From contig JAVXUO010002263.1 in the NCBI GenBank assembly GCA_033065855.1, positions 184,756 to 248,755 of the forward strand: a stretch of DNA of 64,000 nucleotides, given 5' to 3'. Position 1 is the first letter of the stretch; every line of letters starts with the position of its first letter. A program made the position numbers and the translations under genes. Positions 49,101 to 60,946 of this stretch are shown piece after piece. The DNA is from Escallonia rubra (Eukaryota; Streptophyta; Magnoliopsida; Escalloniales; Escalloniaceae). The notes under the pieces were generated by a model that was not told the origin of the DNA, made no database searches, and saw only the letters and a program-made list of their open reading frames with translations.

Positions 49101-50343
49101 TGATGCTGAGGGGTTTGGACCGACGGACAAAAAGACTTAGTATAATGACGTAAAAAACACCGGGTTATACCCTCATGAGAAGAATGATTACTTCCATCGC
49201 CATCAAGGATAGAAAGAATCCGATTCTTATTGCGACGTATCATGGTAGAGGCATGAAAAAATTTTAAGTTTCTATCACCTGTCCTTAACCAGTGAATCCT
49301 TGATTTTTGTGCCCAAAAAATCTCTTCGCATTCTAGTAGCCAATCCAACTTGGATCTTTCAATCTTATCGAGAACTTCGGCATCACAATTCGGAACAAGG
49401 GACTGAAAATGTTTTAACCTATTAATCGTCTCCGCTATTTGCCTGTCAAGATTGCCGAACCGATGTTTGTTCCAAAACTTTAGTGCTTTAATCATTTCCT
49501 TCCCATGCCACATGACTTGGAACAAGGGTGATCCGTCTATTGGGCGCTGCCAGGATTCCCTAATCACATCAAAACCTTGAGGATGCTTTAGCCACATTGC
49601 TTCAAAGCGGGTAGGACGGGGAAGATAAGTCTCACTCGGTGAAGAATCTAAAAGTAGCGGAGCATGATCCAAAGATTGAATTCCCAGGTTCTTGACCAAA
49701 GCTTTGGAAAATTTTGTCACCTAGGAAACAGTCGCACAACATCTATTGAGGCGCTCGTAGGTTCAAGAAGGGCCATCTCGGTTGTTTGTCCAGGTAAAGG
49801 CGGGGCCAATCCATTTAATGTCAATAAGTCCTAGCTGGCGCATAAATTCAGAGAGATAAATGTGGCCACGAATGGATAAGAAATTAGGACCCGTCTTGTC
49901 AGCTGGACACAGAACTTGATTGAAATCCCAATAAGAATCAGCGGGATTCGAATATTTGAGAGTAAAGTCAGGAGATAATTCCAAGTTTCCTGCCGCTTAG
50001 CTAGATTTGGATGACCATAAATGAAACCGGCCATCCAAGGGGAATTGGATTCAGAAATGAACTCGATCAAAATTAAATTTCTATCAGTAACCTTGATTGT
50101 GCCCGAGACATCATGCGTCTAACCCACCCAAAGGCCACCTTTAGAACCAAGAACTCCACCAGGGTCCGATCCCGAAAACGAAGAGAAACCTAACTTAACA
50201 AATTTGGATGAAACAAAAGCTACATATTTTTTTGTTTCTTGGAGGAAAAGGCAATAAGGTTTATGAACACGAACCATTTTAGTCGCTGCTCGAACTGTGC
50301 GTGCTTGGCCAAGCCCGCGACAATTCCAGCTGAGAATTTTCAT
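46199..50343 (-). pseudogene. LINE ORF2: endonuclease, reverse transcriptase, RNase H (disabled)
   Basis: The start is MKILSWNCRGLG at 50343, the AP-endonuclease N-terminus. A stop follows LWVG at about 50119. The endonuclease continues with GFIYGHPN and IDIKWIGPAFTW, with breaks at about 49980 and 49740. The linker has RIHWLRTGDRNLKFFH. The RT shows [62 protein letters not shown] and FFADDI (48268-48282). A stop sits near 47976 and a frame slip near 47570. zf-RVT CPICLSHPETVDHLFFDC (about 47060) and an RVT_3-like RNase H follow to 46199. Catalytic Asp residues remain, but about eight disabling lesions are visible. Confidence 0.9.
47584..47643. repeat. Perfect 30-bp tandem duplication inside LINE ORF2
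   Basis: Two identical 30-bp units sit side by side (47584-47613 and 47614-47643), adding exactly ten codons (repeated PNNRTSHTTG on the minus strand) without shifting frame. Identity of the copies implies a recent event compared with the other ORF2 lesions. Confidence 0.9.
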
Positions 50344-51494
50344 TGACTGTGAAGGGGTTGCAAATGGGCAACGCCCGAAACCCTCTGAGAGACAGGACAA
50401 CACAAATCCATGGTCAGAGAGATGAACGGGTTATCACGGACGAACAACGTCCTTTTCTTAGATTTTCCTGCGCCTAGTGAGAGACAGTTAACATTGTCAA
50501 GAATTTCCCTATTAACACCTAATTGTTTACCAGGAACCACCAGCGAGCAAGGAAGCCTCCTGCGCTTAATTGTGGAAACGAAAGGAATAAAAGTGCAAAG
50601 AGAGGGAGGGACAGGGCTCTCACTGATGGGAACGTCCAAGCCAAAAAAACGAGGTCTCTTCTTAGAAGAACAACTACAGTCCTCTACTGAATTAGCATAG
50701 CACCATTTCCTTTTACTCTTTTTCTTAAACAGGAAAGGCAGAAATAAGAAAAACCCCATGGCATGCAGACTATGAAATAGCAAAAGAAAAAGCAGAGAGG
50801 AACCTGGATGAAGAGACGATTTGCTACACTCATCATCACTATGTTTCTTATGTTTCTTCCCAGATGGTTCTTCAAGAATCGCTCCAATGTTGATACCAGC
50901 TCTTTTAGTTCCCACTGATGGATGTGGATCCCCTTCTAAAAGGTCCATTTTCAGATTAGAATGTCCCTTTCCTGAGTCAAAATCTTCATCCGAACTGTCC
51001 TCAAACTCTGGTGCAGTGAAGATGATCCCTCCTTTAGGTGTAACATAGAGTGGCATAGTGAATACAGCCACTGTTTGATTGGCAGTGGCTTGTGAACTAG
51101 AGGCTAGGACCCCAAAATTATCCCATTTAGAGCAAGCTCTGTTGGTGATAGTGAGGGTAATATCTTGCCTTAATTTACTCTGACAAAAGTCTTCCTGAAG
51201 ATCGTGAGCTCCCATCCTTTGGCCACACATCAGGTTGCAAAGATATTGGATGGGCAGTAGGGGAATGGTTGAGGGATGCGTGGCTGGCTCAGTCCAAATG
51301 CGCTCAATAGCCTGCATGCTGCTGGAGTCTCCAGACGATGGCGTTAGGCTGAAATTGGAGTTTGGTGGTTAGGGCGTTGGGCCAGCAGGAAATGGGCAAG
51401 AATAGAGGCTTGGACTTGGTGACATGTCATTTGGGCCAGCAGTAAGGGCCCCGGAGCAGACTGTAACACGGTTCTGGGCCGTTGCCAGCTTTAG

Positions 51495-53287
51495 CTAGGC
51501 AAACAGCTTGAGCCCCGAGTTGGACAGGCCCAAGACAACCTGTGCTAGTTTACTTTGAAGAGTAAATGGTTCGGGTCTAACAGAATAAAAGTCCATCAGA
51601 GAGGGTAGGTGAGATGTGCCAGAATAATCAGATGGACCATGCTGTCCATTATGACTCCACTCCATTTCGGAGATCTCATTCTGAGATCTTTCCACAGTCT
51701 TTGTTCTTTGATCAAAATCAAGAGATAATTCCCCAGATATTGCGTGCTCAGAGCAGTCACCTAACAATCGGGGTAGGGGCATGGCCATCTGATTGCTGCT
51801 AGGTACATGGAGAGGGGTTACTGCAGAGATCAAATTGAGATGTGTCAGAGAGTTTATGTCAGAGACAGCCGGCGCGTGCTTCCCTGGTTCCGATGATTCA
51901 GCCATCACCGGAAAATCTGAAGATAGAAAAAAAGTCTCATGTCCCTCCTGTTGCTCTGGCGGTGGTGCTTCGCTATCTTGGCTACCGGCGATACTCTGTT
52001 CTTCAGGTTCATTTTCTTCTTCATAATTCATTCCTTGTTCTTCTTCCCAGAAGTTTCCATCGTCCCAGTCTTCCTCATTGAGGTTGGCTTCCAACTGATC
52101 AAGATTTTCCATCAGGTCTGCCATATTCAGAGCGTGATTTTCGATCACGTTCATATGTTGATCTGCTTCCTCGATCATGTCGTCCTCTACAAATTCATTA
52201 TTTGGGTTCTGAATATGATCTACTCCTTGCATTGCCTGAATGTGATCCTGTTCAGCAAGATCACCAACAACCTGATCATTTATTTGCATAGGGTCCTCTG
52301 CTAGATTTCCATAGTTATGATTGACTGGGCCTTGATGTTCTCCCATTTCCGAAGCTGGAGAATTAGGTGCTGTGGTGAAGGTGTCATCGTCATTAGTCGG
52401 TGGGGTTGGGTTGTGGGAGAAAGCATCATAAACTTGGTTTAAATGAACACCCAGCAGGTCACGGTCTATCGAAATCCTAGATGTTCTGTTCCAGTCCGAA
52501 TTTGGGAGGGCTCTCATGGATTGTTCAAAGAGAGGGTATCCTTCCGCGAAGAACGTGGGATAGAGGTTAGGGCCAGGAAGATGTGCCGTTCGTCGAGCTA
52601 AGGATTCCACAACTTCAACCATGGATGAGCGACAGTGAACATTTTCATGTCCTATTTTCCCACACTTGAAACAGGCAGTGAATATGCGTTCATACTTACA
52701 TTTAAGCATCTGGACACCCATACCATCCAGTAATGAAATGAAGACTGCCGGAAGTAGCGGGTCTTCGACAAAAATCCGAACCTTGATTCTAAAATAATCC
52801 GAGAATGTAGTGCGTCTCTCCGACCAATCAATGGCAAGTAAGGTTCCAGCGGCCTGTCCAATGTTTTCAGCAAGATAGTAGTGATAACAATCGTTGGGTA
52901 TATTATGGACTTGCATCCATAAATCTGCTGACGGAAAACTGTTTTGTAGATTACGTGAGGGAGCCAAGGTCGGAGAAGTAACAGGGCCCCAAGGAAATTC
53001 CAGGGACCACTGGTGAGGACAATGAATGCATCTGAAGAAGATGCAAATTCAAATAAGAAGACGTTGGGTACCTTGGTTACAATAACAGGGCCATCTAAAG
53101 CCCAACATTCATTCACACAAGATTGAATCTTTCTTTGGGAAAAGAAACGCGTATCGTGAAATTTTCCGAGGAGGAGATGATCCTTCCCTTCGCGAGCAAT
53201 GCGCACAAGGTCTTCATTCAAAGGAATTAAGCAAGACCGCATATCAACAGGATGTTCCTCCCTAATGTTTCCTTCAGGTTGGAACAT
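51495..53287 (-). pseudogene. LINE ORF1 (DUF4283 and CCHC zinc knuckle), one frameshift
   Basis: The N-terminal frame (from ATG 53287) has the DUF4283 fold: HLLLGKFHDTRFFSQRKIQS, then NVFLFEFASSSDAFIVLTSGPWNF. Near 52960-53000 the frame slips, and the second frame continues with ADLWMQVHNIPNDCYHYYLA and ERIFTACFKCGKIGHENVHC, an intact CX2CX4HX4C knuckle at about 52629-52680. A long acidic, Asp/Glu/Asn-rich tail leads to a TAG at 51495. A further open segment (50340-51317) may be ancestral ORF1 tail or inter-ORF sequence. ORF1 proteins bind the LINE RNA. Confidence 0.85.
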
Positions 53288-53757
53288 GATGGCCTCAGAA
53301 GTTAGACGAAGTAAATGCTGTAATCAAAATTCGAAGGTAGCTGAGGTGCAATAACTACAGGTTGCCACCTTCTAGATTCATACCAAACAAATTTACTACC
53401 AGCGCACCGGTTTAAGACGGAAAAATAGCTCCCACTTGACCAACCAAGGAAAACCAGAGGAAGTAGAAAAGGTGCCAAGTCTAATAAGAGGGTGGTTAAT
53501 GCGGGAAGGAAACCAGGTGGTGAATAAAGGTGTAGTCCTTAGAGCGGGGAAGCCTCAAAGAGGATGGGGTTAGGCCGGCGATGGCAGCTGAGTATGTGGT
53601 CGGAAAACATATGAACAGTGACTAGAGAGAAAAGCTAGAGAGAAAAGCATTGAAAAAGGTTGGTTCAATAGGTGAGGAGCACCTTTCTACATGAACTGAT
53701 TGTTGTGTTGTTGTTTTCTTGATACAAAGTCTTACTGCCATATCCTCCGTTTTTCAG

Positions 53758-54139
53758 ATCCTACTATATTGCAGCTCGTCGACGCCACCACAACATTTAT
53801 GGCCTGCAAGCCAGAAACTATTCACTTTAGATGTGACCTACCACCACGACAAGCCCGGACCTGACAATTGTCCCCAAAAGGTGTACGATGCCCTTGTGGA
53901 TGCCCTCGAACTTGTCAGCCAGTACGAGGGCTACATCTTCAAGAGTGGTCAGGGACATACACGTGTCCTCTTACGTAATACGTGCGTGCTGCTATCACAC
54001 CCTCAGCAGCGTTGTGGGCAAGATGACATCGACATACCCAGGTCTCTTACAAAAAAAGTCGCCAACAGCTGATGCTGGTGAACAGCTGATGCAGCACCAG
54101 CTGAAGAAAACCCTCCCGTGTCAAGCCAATGAAAAGTAA
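53758..54139 (+). pseudogene. MERIT40/BABAM1-like gene, last exon with one-base frame slip
   Basis: After the acceptor tttttcag the frame reads ILLYCSSSTPPQHLWPASQK, LFTLDVTYHHDKPGPDNCPQ, KVYDALVDALELVSQYEGY and VLLSHPQQRCGQDDIDIPRS. This is the C-terminal half of MERIT40/NBA1, where the protein contacts its complex partners. In a run of seven A at about 54048-54054 the frame goes to a stop at 54072. Removing one A would continue into SPTADAGEQ and a TAA at 54139, in line with relatives that have KKSP.ADA here. Either this is a true frame slip or a homopolymer sequencing error. The exon itself is very well conserved. Confidence 0.8.
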
Positions 54140-55876
54140 CAATAGCTGAATGTGTGACTTCTTGTAGTTTTAATGTACCCTTTTACTTTGTGAAAATGTG
54201 TAAGCTTCTCTAACCTCCTCTGGTCTTAATGAATGGATAGTTCTATCAGCTTCCTAAAATGAATCTGCACATCTTAGTCTAAACTGGAAGTTGGACAGAA
54301 AAATTGACTCTTAAATCTCTCGTGTGCGTGTTGATATACACTCTGATCACCAAATGTAGCGCAAATGACTTCATTTGTTTCCTGAGACGGCTTCTAGAGT
54401 GGGTTGAGCGAGGATCAGGATTACTGGGAAATCTATCTCTGTTCTTCAAGTTCAATTGCATTACCTTCGGTGACATCGGGTAAAGAAACCATTTTTGAGC
54501 ATTTAGGCCAAGCTCTTAATTCTTCTTGTAGACCCATGGCTGCATACATTTGTTGAGGGAGTTCATTGAACATCATAGTACTACTGCACATAGAACTGTG
54601 ATACTTCAAGTCACATCTCCATGATATTGAATTCATGAACCCTTGTGATGCTATGTTGCTATTACTTGGCTGCGACTGTTTTCACCTTAGCAACTCCACA
54701 AAATCTAAGGAATCAGTAGATTGAAGTATTGGGTAAAATAAAGTTCTTGAGTGTAATCTGAGAGCTCGGGCTGGCTACTTTTCAAACATTACAAAGCAAC
54801 TGCCGGCTCTTCCTTATCTCTTAATTGGATACATAAATGAACCTAAAAACGCATGGGATTAAGTGTTGGTTGACAATCATAAAAAGTCAATGCATGGTTT
54901 CCAGAAGCTCTAGCAGTTGGTGTTATTGGATTACTCCAAGCCAATGAAGTGCATTATTGTTGTATTTATTTTGGAAATCCATCGATCGCAAAACGTTATG
55001 TGATCAGTCGTCCATTATTTCATAGATTATATTGTAGGAGCAGTGTGAGATCTCACACTTGATGTGTATTAGGTAGATGAAGATCCTATGTCGGCTGTGT
55101 ACTACGAGAGGTTCTGGACTGTCTATGATATACCCTACATCGGAAGTGGAAGAGAAAGAATTTGGCTCTATAAGATCCCGCCAGTAAACTCTCAAGTACC
55201 TATTAACTAGCCATTTTAAGGAGTCATATCCTGTGAATATTTGCGATGTGCCTGACTGAACCCTTTGAATTTCTTATTTCTAATTCTCCCGGTTGACGCG
55301 GTTCTTTATTACATAATTGTCATCTTATTTAGTGTGAGTAAGTGCATGTAATGCATATTTTATCATTTACAAGGAACAAATGTAGATTCTTGTGTATGCG
55401 GCGGTTCGTGTGTAGCCATTGGAGACTTAGAATGCCTGTTGCACTGTTTGTAATGACAAGATGCAGTGCCAATTATAGGAATAACTAATGATACTGCACT
55501 ATGAAGGATCAGATGAACTTTTTATAGCAACTTTACCCTTTCACGTGACGCTAAAGTCTTTCTAGTTGGAGTATAAGAATGAGAGGTACTAATTGACTGA
55601 TTCCACCCAACACTTAGCATGTCATTGTCTTGCTAACCTTGAAGATTAGATGTACATTCTTGTTATTATGAATTTAAAATTTGCAACTTGTTCAGACTTC
55701 AGATTAAGCCATTTGTATTACCTAACCAAGTGTTCAGCCAACTAAATAGCAGTGCTATTCTTTTCTTTTCTTTCTTTTTGAAATTTTGACTCTTAATTTT
55801 TGTATTTCAACAATGGCTCTTACGATTTCTGAAACTTTTCTCTCAAATATCGACTCCTGGACCTTCTAATCTCCCC
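54140..55876. other. Downstream flank of the MERIT40-like gene
   Basis: The first few hundred bases are likely 3' UTR. A 67-codon minus-strand ORF at 54433-54636 has mixed composition but no family match. Around 55090-55170, ccctacatcgg followed by ggctctataag resembles the LTR motif of the TRIM-like element, perhaps a fragment. Nothing else is recognised. Confidence 0.4.
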
Positions 55877-55887
55877 AAAAGTCAAAA

Positions 55888-56768
55888 TGCTTTGGGGACG
55901 TTCGTTTAGGCTTTTCAATTTTTGTTTTTAATGATGGTAAAAAAGATTTTGTTTTTTTAGCTCGTTAACATTCGATTTTTAAAAAAAGAATTGAAAATAT
56001 TCATTTTCACACTTTTTCTGACCAAACTTCATCTCTTGAAAGAAATGTTTCCTCTTTTTCTTCACACTTTCTTACACCATCACATCAACTCTCTCTCTCC
56101 CCCCCCCCCTCTCTTTCTCTCTCTCCCTCCCCCCCCCCCCCTCCTTATGTACCAACGCCACCACCTCCATAGCCACGGCGTCAACGGTGACACCGCCGAT
56201 GGCGAAGGCAATCTTACTCCCTGAACTTGTTGGCCTCACTGTCTGTGTAATTGTTTGAGTGTGTGTATGCATGCCTCCTTCAACTACCATCACGCCATCT
56301 TGAGCAACGCCACTCACTTCCTCATCCACCACCATTACTTTCGCACCATCAAAATATCAACAACCCTTCATCCCTACCCACAACTGCCTCTAGAAATGTC
56401 ACAGCACTACCCCAACCACCAATTTGTGGGGTTGGGGGGGGGGCGGGGTGAGGTGAAGAGTATCGATGGTGGTGGTGGGCTTGGAGAGCCCAGATTTAGT
56501 AACCGTTGAAAAAGAACGGTTGAGATAACTTGGGAACCTGATGACAGATCTGAACAAATGAGTCACCTCGAGTCAGACCTTAAAAATAAGACGGCATTTT
56601 AAGGGTATTCTGGTAAACCACAATGTGAACAGTAAGTGTATTATGGAACTATCGAATAAAATTTTGTGGAACGACATGTAAACGAAGATGTATTCATTTT
56701 TGGAACGAATATATAAAGTGTAAACGAACAGAATTATGTGTAAAAAGAAACACTACATACTTTTTGAA
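55888..56768. mobile_element. Possible TIR element with skewed interior (low confidence)
   Basis: The 11-mer aaaagtcaaaa flanks the interval (55877-55887 and 56769-56779), and the sequence gttcgttta near the left end recurs inverted near the right end (taaacgaac). The interior is C-rich with long C runs on the left (56040-56400) and G-rich on the right (56415-56500), as in the other TIR elements here. Inverted repeats are poor, so boundaries may be wrong. Confidence 0.3.
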
Positions 56769-56779
56769 AAAAGTCAAAA

Positions 56780-57554
56780 CAAATAAGATTGCGTTTTCTT
56801 TTCACTACAAAAATACACAATAAGAATACAGGAAACAAAAACAAAAGATTGAGAAACCAAAAGGAACGAGATCTTTAACTCATAATCTCTCCCATCGCTT
56901 GGGAGTTAATAATTTCCACTTTTTGCAAAATATTTTTTCAAACATTGAAACAAATGGAAGAGAGAAAAGCCTATCCAAGTAGAGGATCAGCATGCACTCT
57001 TCTTTTGCTATCTTCTTTCTTTCTTCTTTTTGTCTTTTATTTTTTTGACCAAAGCATGGTTTCTTCCACAAAACCAGGATTACTCATGTTGGAGTAGGAC
57101 CCTTCATTTTTAACACCACCCAAATTCGGACAATAATGGCAGAAGTCAACTCAAAACAGATGGCCAGATGATCCAATTAACTAAAATAGAGCATGGATTA
57201 TAGGGTCAAGAGGAGTTTATTAGCTTATCAGCTAGAAGAAATCCAACACTGTTGGGGCACTGAATTGAGGTAGTCTCCGCACTTGGTGGGCATGCCTACG
57301 ACAAGAAGACAGACTAATAAATAAGTCCATTATTGTGTGAAGGTTGACCCACCCACACCCTGTGTATCTTTGTACCCGTATACTTATATGGAGAAAAGGA
57401 AGGCCAGTCTCATTCCCTGTAAAGTGCATCCAGAGCCAGTCACGGTCAACCCTCTCGTTCTCCTTTTCATGTTCTTCCACTTGCAGCAGGTGGTATGCTC
57501 ACATGCCCCACCTCACATCAAAAGCAAAACAAACATTCATCATTAGTTTCTTTT
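56780..57554. other. Intergenic stretch, no gene recognised
   Basis: AT-rich at first, then more mixed from 57230 to 57500, where an 82-codon minus-strand ORF without recognisable motifs occurs. No convincing gene. Confidence 0.4.
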
Positions 57555-58089
57555 GCCTAAATTATTACCAATTTCTTAAAGTTTATGGCTTTCAGCAAAC
57601 AAAATCCAGACCCTTTAATTTGAATATTTAAAATTTGAATGTTTTCAATTTAAAACAATTGGACCCATAATCGCGTGACCGTGGCTGATGGCCGTCTGTC
57701 TGTGATACCCACGCAACTCTCTAACAGGGGTATTTAAGTAAAATAATAAATAAATACAAAAAAAATAAATCACTATTTATATGTTGTAACATGATTGGGT
57801 CATTTTCTTCTTCCTTCACCACTATAACCACCACCACCACCAACGATCCATTTGCCACTCCACAGCTTGTCTTAATCTCAAACACATACCAATCTGCCTC
57901 TCTTCATCTCAGCACCGTCCCGGTGCCTCCCTATCCCTATCGTTAGCTAAACTACCATCATCGCGCCACCTTACCTAACCACTTCCACCATTGTACCTGC
58001 CACTACTTTCCCCCCATGTCACACCATTATCACCAACACAACCGCACACACCCACTTCCACAATCACCGAACAATCTAAGGCACCCACT

Positions 58090-58489
58090 AAGAGGTGGAG
58101 CGCCAGAGGGGCTGGTGGGGCCTATGCCCCCTCCCCTTCCTCCCCCCCTCCCCCGATTAGCCTTCGAATTATGAATAACAACCCTGATTAGCGCATATAT
58201 TAAACTTTACCTTATTTATCTCCCGTGATTGAGTTGTTAAAGAGCTCTATCATTAGTCAAAAGCTACTATACATAGCAAAATTAGTTTTCATTTTTGGAT
58301 GTGGTTAAGTTGAAATGCAATTAATTGTAATGTTATTGGTCTAATGTACATAATGCCAATTTTTTTTTTTTTAAATTTTCGTGAAACTTCTACATATTGC
58401 AACACAGAGAATGTACATAAAAGAAAAACAATATTGAAAATCATTCTTGTAAATTGCTTTGGCCCCCGTCCATCTGAGGCCTGCCCCTG
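58090..58489. mobile_element. hAT-type MITE with perfect 8-bp TSD
   Basis: The octamer cacccact is duplicated at 58082-58089 and 58490-58497. The right end in reverse complement reads caggggcaggcctc, the left end aagaggtggagc. Both fit the hAT-type CAGGGGCGGAGC terminus with subterminal GGGGCC/GCCCCC blocks. It is 400 bp, AT-rich inside, and has no coding sequence. It is inserted in the larger TIR element. Confidence 0.8.
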
Positions 58490-58579
58490 CACCCACTTTC
58501 ACCATCATACCTACTGCTAGTGCATCCTTATTGCGCACTAATAACCCCTCTTGGCTCCCGCTCTCGTGATACGTCAACA

Positions 58580-60522
58580 AGTATTCAATGGTCAAAGTTC
58601 AAAGCTACCAAACCAGTCAACCTAAGGCACAAGCTCAAGATCACTTCAAGTGTTGAAATCAATGGCACGTCTTCCCTCGAAGGGGTCGGTCAATGGCCTT
58701 CCCTCACTGGGTTGCCCCAGGGTCTTTTCTCCTTGCTCCTTAGGAGCTCTTTTTCCTTGGGGTCTTCTTCTTCCTTGTCTTTTGAGGGCTTCCCATCCTT
58801 AGGGACTCCTCTTCTCACCCCTTGGAGGCTGTCTCTCCATCAAGCTTCTTATATCCCCTTTCTTCTCTCATTTTCTTACGAGCTCCATGCTCTATGACTT
58901 TCATCGCCGTGCCCTAGGGCCGCGAAGCCCGATCACACTCGAGTGTCGTCTTTGCGTCACGACGTCCTATTTCCATAACACTTGTTACCGCGCTCGAGCG
59001 CCGTGATGCCCGATTGCACCTGAGGGTCGTCTTCGAGTCACGTGCCCCCGAAACGACACACATCTCCAGAACACATGTCACCCCGCGCAATCGCCACCCC
59101 TTCGTCATATGTGCCCATGGCACTACGATGTCGCCGTGTCATGTGCTCCCACAGGACACTCATTCACTACACCCTCGCGCCATCTCTATTGAACGTGCCC
59201 CCAGTACCGCACACATCCTGCCCTGCCATTTATACAATCGCGCCCTCCGATACTCTGTCACATTAACACGCCCCCTGTGTTAATCCCTCCTTTCACCACA
59301 CCATGTACACTTTCCCTTGGTCGTGGAACATGTTTTAACCCGCTTTTCAAAATTTGCAACATCCTTTAAGGTAGGCGACTCATCTAGAAGACTACCTCAG
59401 GGAGCTCTGACTGCTCTGGCTTGAGTTTAACTCCTCTCCTACCAGGCTGGCGACTCCTTTCGGACACTGCCTTGGTCAGTCGAATGGGCAACTTTTCTGG
59501 GACACTACATTGGTGCGCTTCAAGTGCTCCGGCACAAAGACTCATCACAGGGATAGGCGACTCTTCCCGAGGCTGTGAGGGAGCTCTAATGTTCTAGCAT
59601 GAGGACTGCCTTCATGCTAGGTAGACAACTCATCGGGGACACTACCTCCGCTTGTCAGGTTAGCGACTCCTCTGAGAGACTACTTTGGCACGCTTCGAGT
59701 GCTCCAACAGAAGGACTTCTCAGTGGGAAAGGCAACTCCTCTAGGACACTATCTCTACCAGAGTGTCTGCATGACTAGTCTACATGATGTGGCACTGGGG
59801 GCTCTATATCAGTACCCCCAGGGATTATAACCCTCGGGTCACTTCGAGATCAAAGTAAGTCCCAGAGGGCATCGTGCCTAGTCCACCTAGCAATTGGTGT
59901 TGGGTCTTCCCACCACTACCAGTTCATCTGATTCTATCGACACCCCTTTGGGACGTAGCAAGGGCTTTGGACTAGTGGCTAGATCAAGGGGTTCTCTCGC
60001 CACACCAGCGTTGTGTGAGCCAGATTTTAGTGACAGATGGAGCGAAGTTATGCCAGGCAAGCCGAGTGAATACGCGTTGTGATAGTCAGTGGAACGCCGG
60101 CACTTGTGGGCCCCCTCAGTGAGGTGCTACTCACAGGGGTGCCACGTGTCGCTTAATTACGTCACCATCTCTATAAATAAGGGAGTTAAAGAACTCATTT
60201 CAAAGGACTTCTGAATTCATTTGCAAAACTCATTTTCTCACTCTAGAATCTTAAAGCTACCGAATTGTAAAGAGAGAAACACACGGGACCCTGATGATAG
60301 ACCTTGGCTCTACACCTAAGCATCAGAGTGTGACTGTCGTCATGTATTTATCCCATGCCTTTGCCCTCTCAGCACTATCACTCCTCAGGCTCTGTCTGGG
60401 AAGTCTTAGTCTGCCCTTACTCTGTCCTTGCTATGCCCCACATAGCATACTTTTCTTCTGACTCAGATTGTTCTTTGTGGCACCTCCACGTATATTGCAA
60501 ACCCTTTTTCCTGGCATCAACA
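58580..60522 (+). mobile_element. LTR-like segment (possible solo LTR), boundaries uncertain
   Basis: This GC-richer block inside the TIR element differs from its surroundings. It has a TATA box (tctataaataaggg) at about 60170, then about 350 bp of U5-like sequence ending ggcatcaaca at about 60522, where the flanking CCACCA-rich element sequence resumes. Tandem repeats fill 58920-59760. No second LTR, primer site or target duplication was established. Confidence 0.35.
59370..59765. repeat. Diverged tandem repeat, period about 175 bp
   Basis: The phrase ggcgactcctct..gacactac recurs at about 59376, 59447, 59488, 59556, 59622, 59663 and 59730. Spacings of about 68/66/41 add up to a higher-order period of 174-180 bp (59447 to 59622, 59488 to 59663, 59556 to 59730). 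About 2.2 units are present. A shorter repeat of about 80 bp precedes it at 58920-59080. Confidence 0.65.
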
Positions 60523-60873
60523 TCCACCACCAATATCCTCACCATCGGTCACACTACCATCACCAACACCACTGGACCCACCTACTTCTACCATCATACC
60601 CACTAGTCGTAGCCACCGCGGCTTTACTCTGCCGCTCTAGCCCCCGAGACTTCGCTCGACATCAGCGATTGGCAGCCCCGCCATTAAGGGTCACCACAAA
60701 ATAGGAATGGTAATGCTCGCCGGAGCCATAAGGCACCAGTGAACCACCAACAACCTCCCTTGTAAACGCTAAAAGTTGCCTGCCAGCCCCTGCCAAAGAA
60801 ATCCGATGGTGGTTACAATAATGGTGGCAATGCAGGTTTGGTTTGGGTTGTCAGTGCATGTATTATTTGTTAG

Positions 60874-60892
60874 GGTTGTGTGTGTGCGTGCA

Positions 60893-60942
<50 letters not shown>
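60874..60942. repeat. Compound (GT)n(GA)n microsatellite
   Basis: A GT-rich run (60874-60910) passes directly into an uninterrupted GA run (60910-60942). The Ser/Leu/Thr/His-rich and Arg/Glu-rich ORFs across it are shadows. Confidence 0.9.

Positions 60943-60946
<4 letters not shown>

Larger units (their letters stand above)
46021..53687 (-). mobile_element. Full-length L1-type LINE with poly(A) and 15-17 bp TSD
   Basis: On the minus strand the element runs from 53687 to a poly(A) at about 46033-46021. The flanking duplication tacatgaactgattgtt occurs at 46005-46021 and 53688-53704 (15 bp outside the ambiguous T run). Contents in order: 5' UTR about 400 bp, ORF1 (DUF4283, CCHC), ORF2 (endonuclease, RT, zf-RVT, RNase H). 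Both ORFs carry stops and frame slips, so it is not autonomous now. It lies antisense in the last intron of the MERIT40-like gene, with its 5' end about 70 bp before the splice acceptor. Confidence 0.93.

Noticed and set aside
54433-54636. 67-codon minus-strand ORF (MNSISWRCDLKYHSS start)
   Set aside because: Mixed composition, but no family match, no splice partners, and it is antisense to the likely 3' UTR of the MERIT40-like gene.
56072-56509. Several ORFs across C and G runs
   Set aside because: Homopolymer and CT-repeat composition only, with no domain.
57232-57480. 82-codon minus-strand ORF, considered as a gene or miRNA precursor
   Set aside because: No known miRNA sequence, no convincing fold-back seen by eye, and no protein family resemblance.
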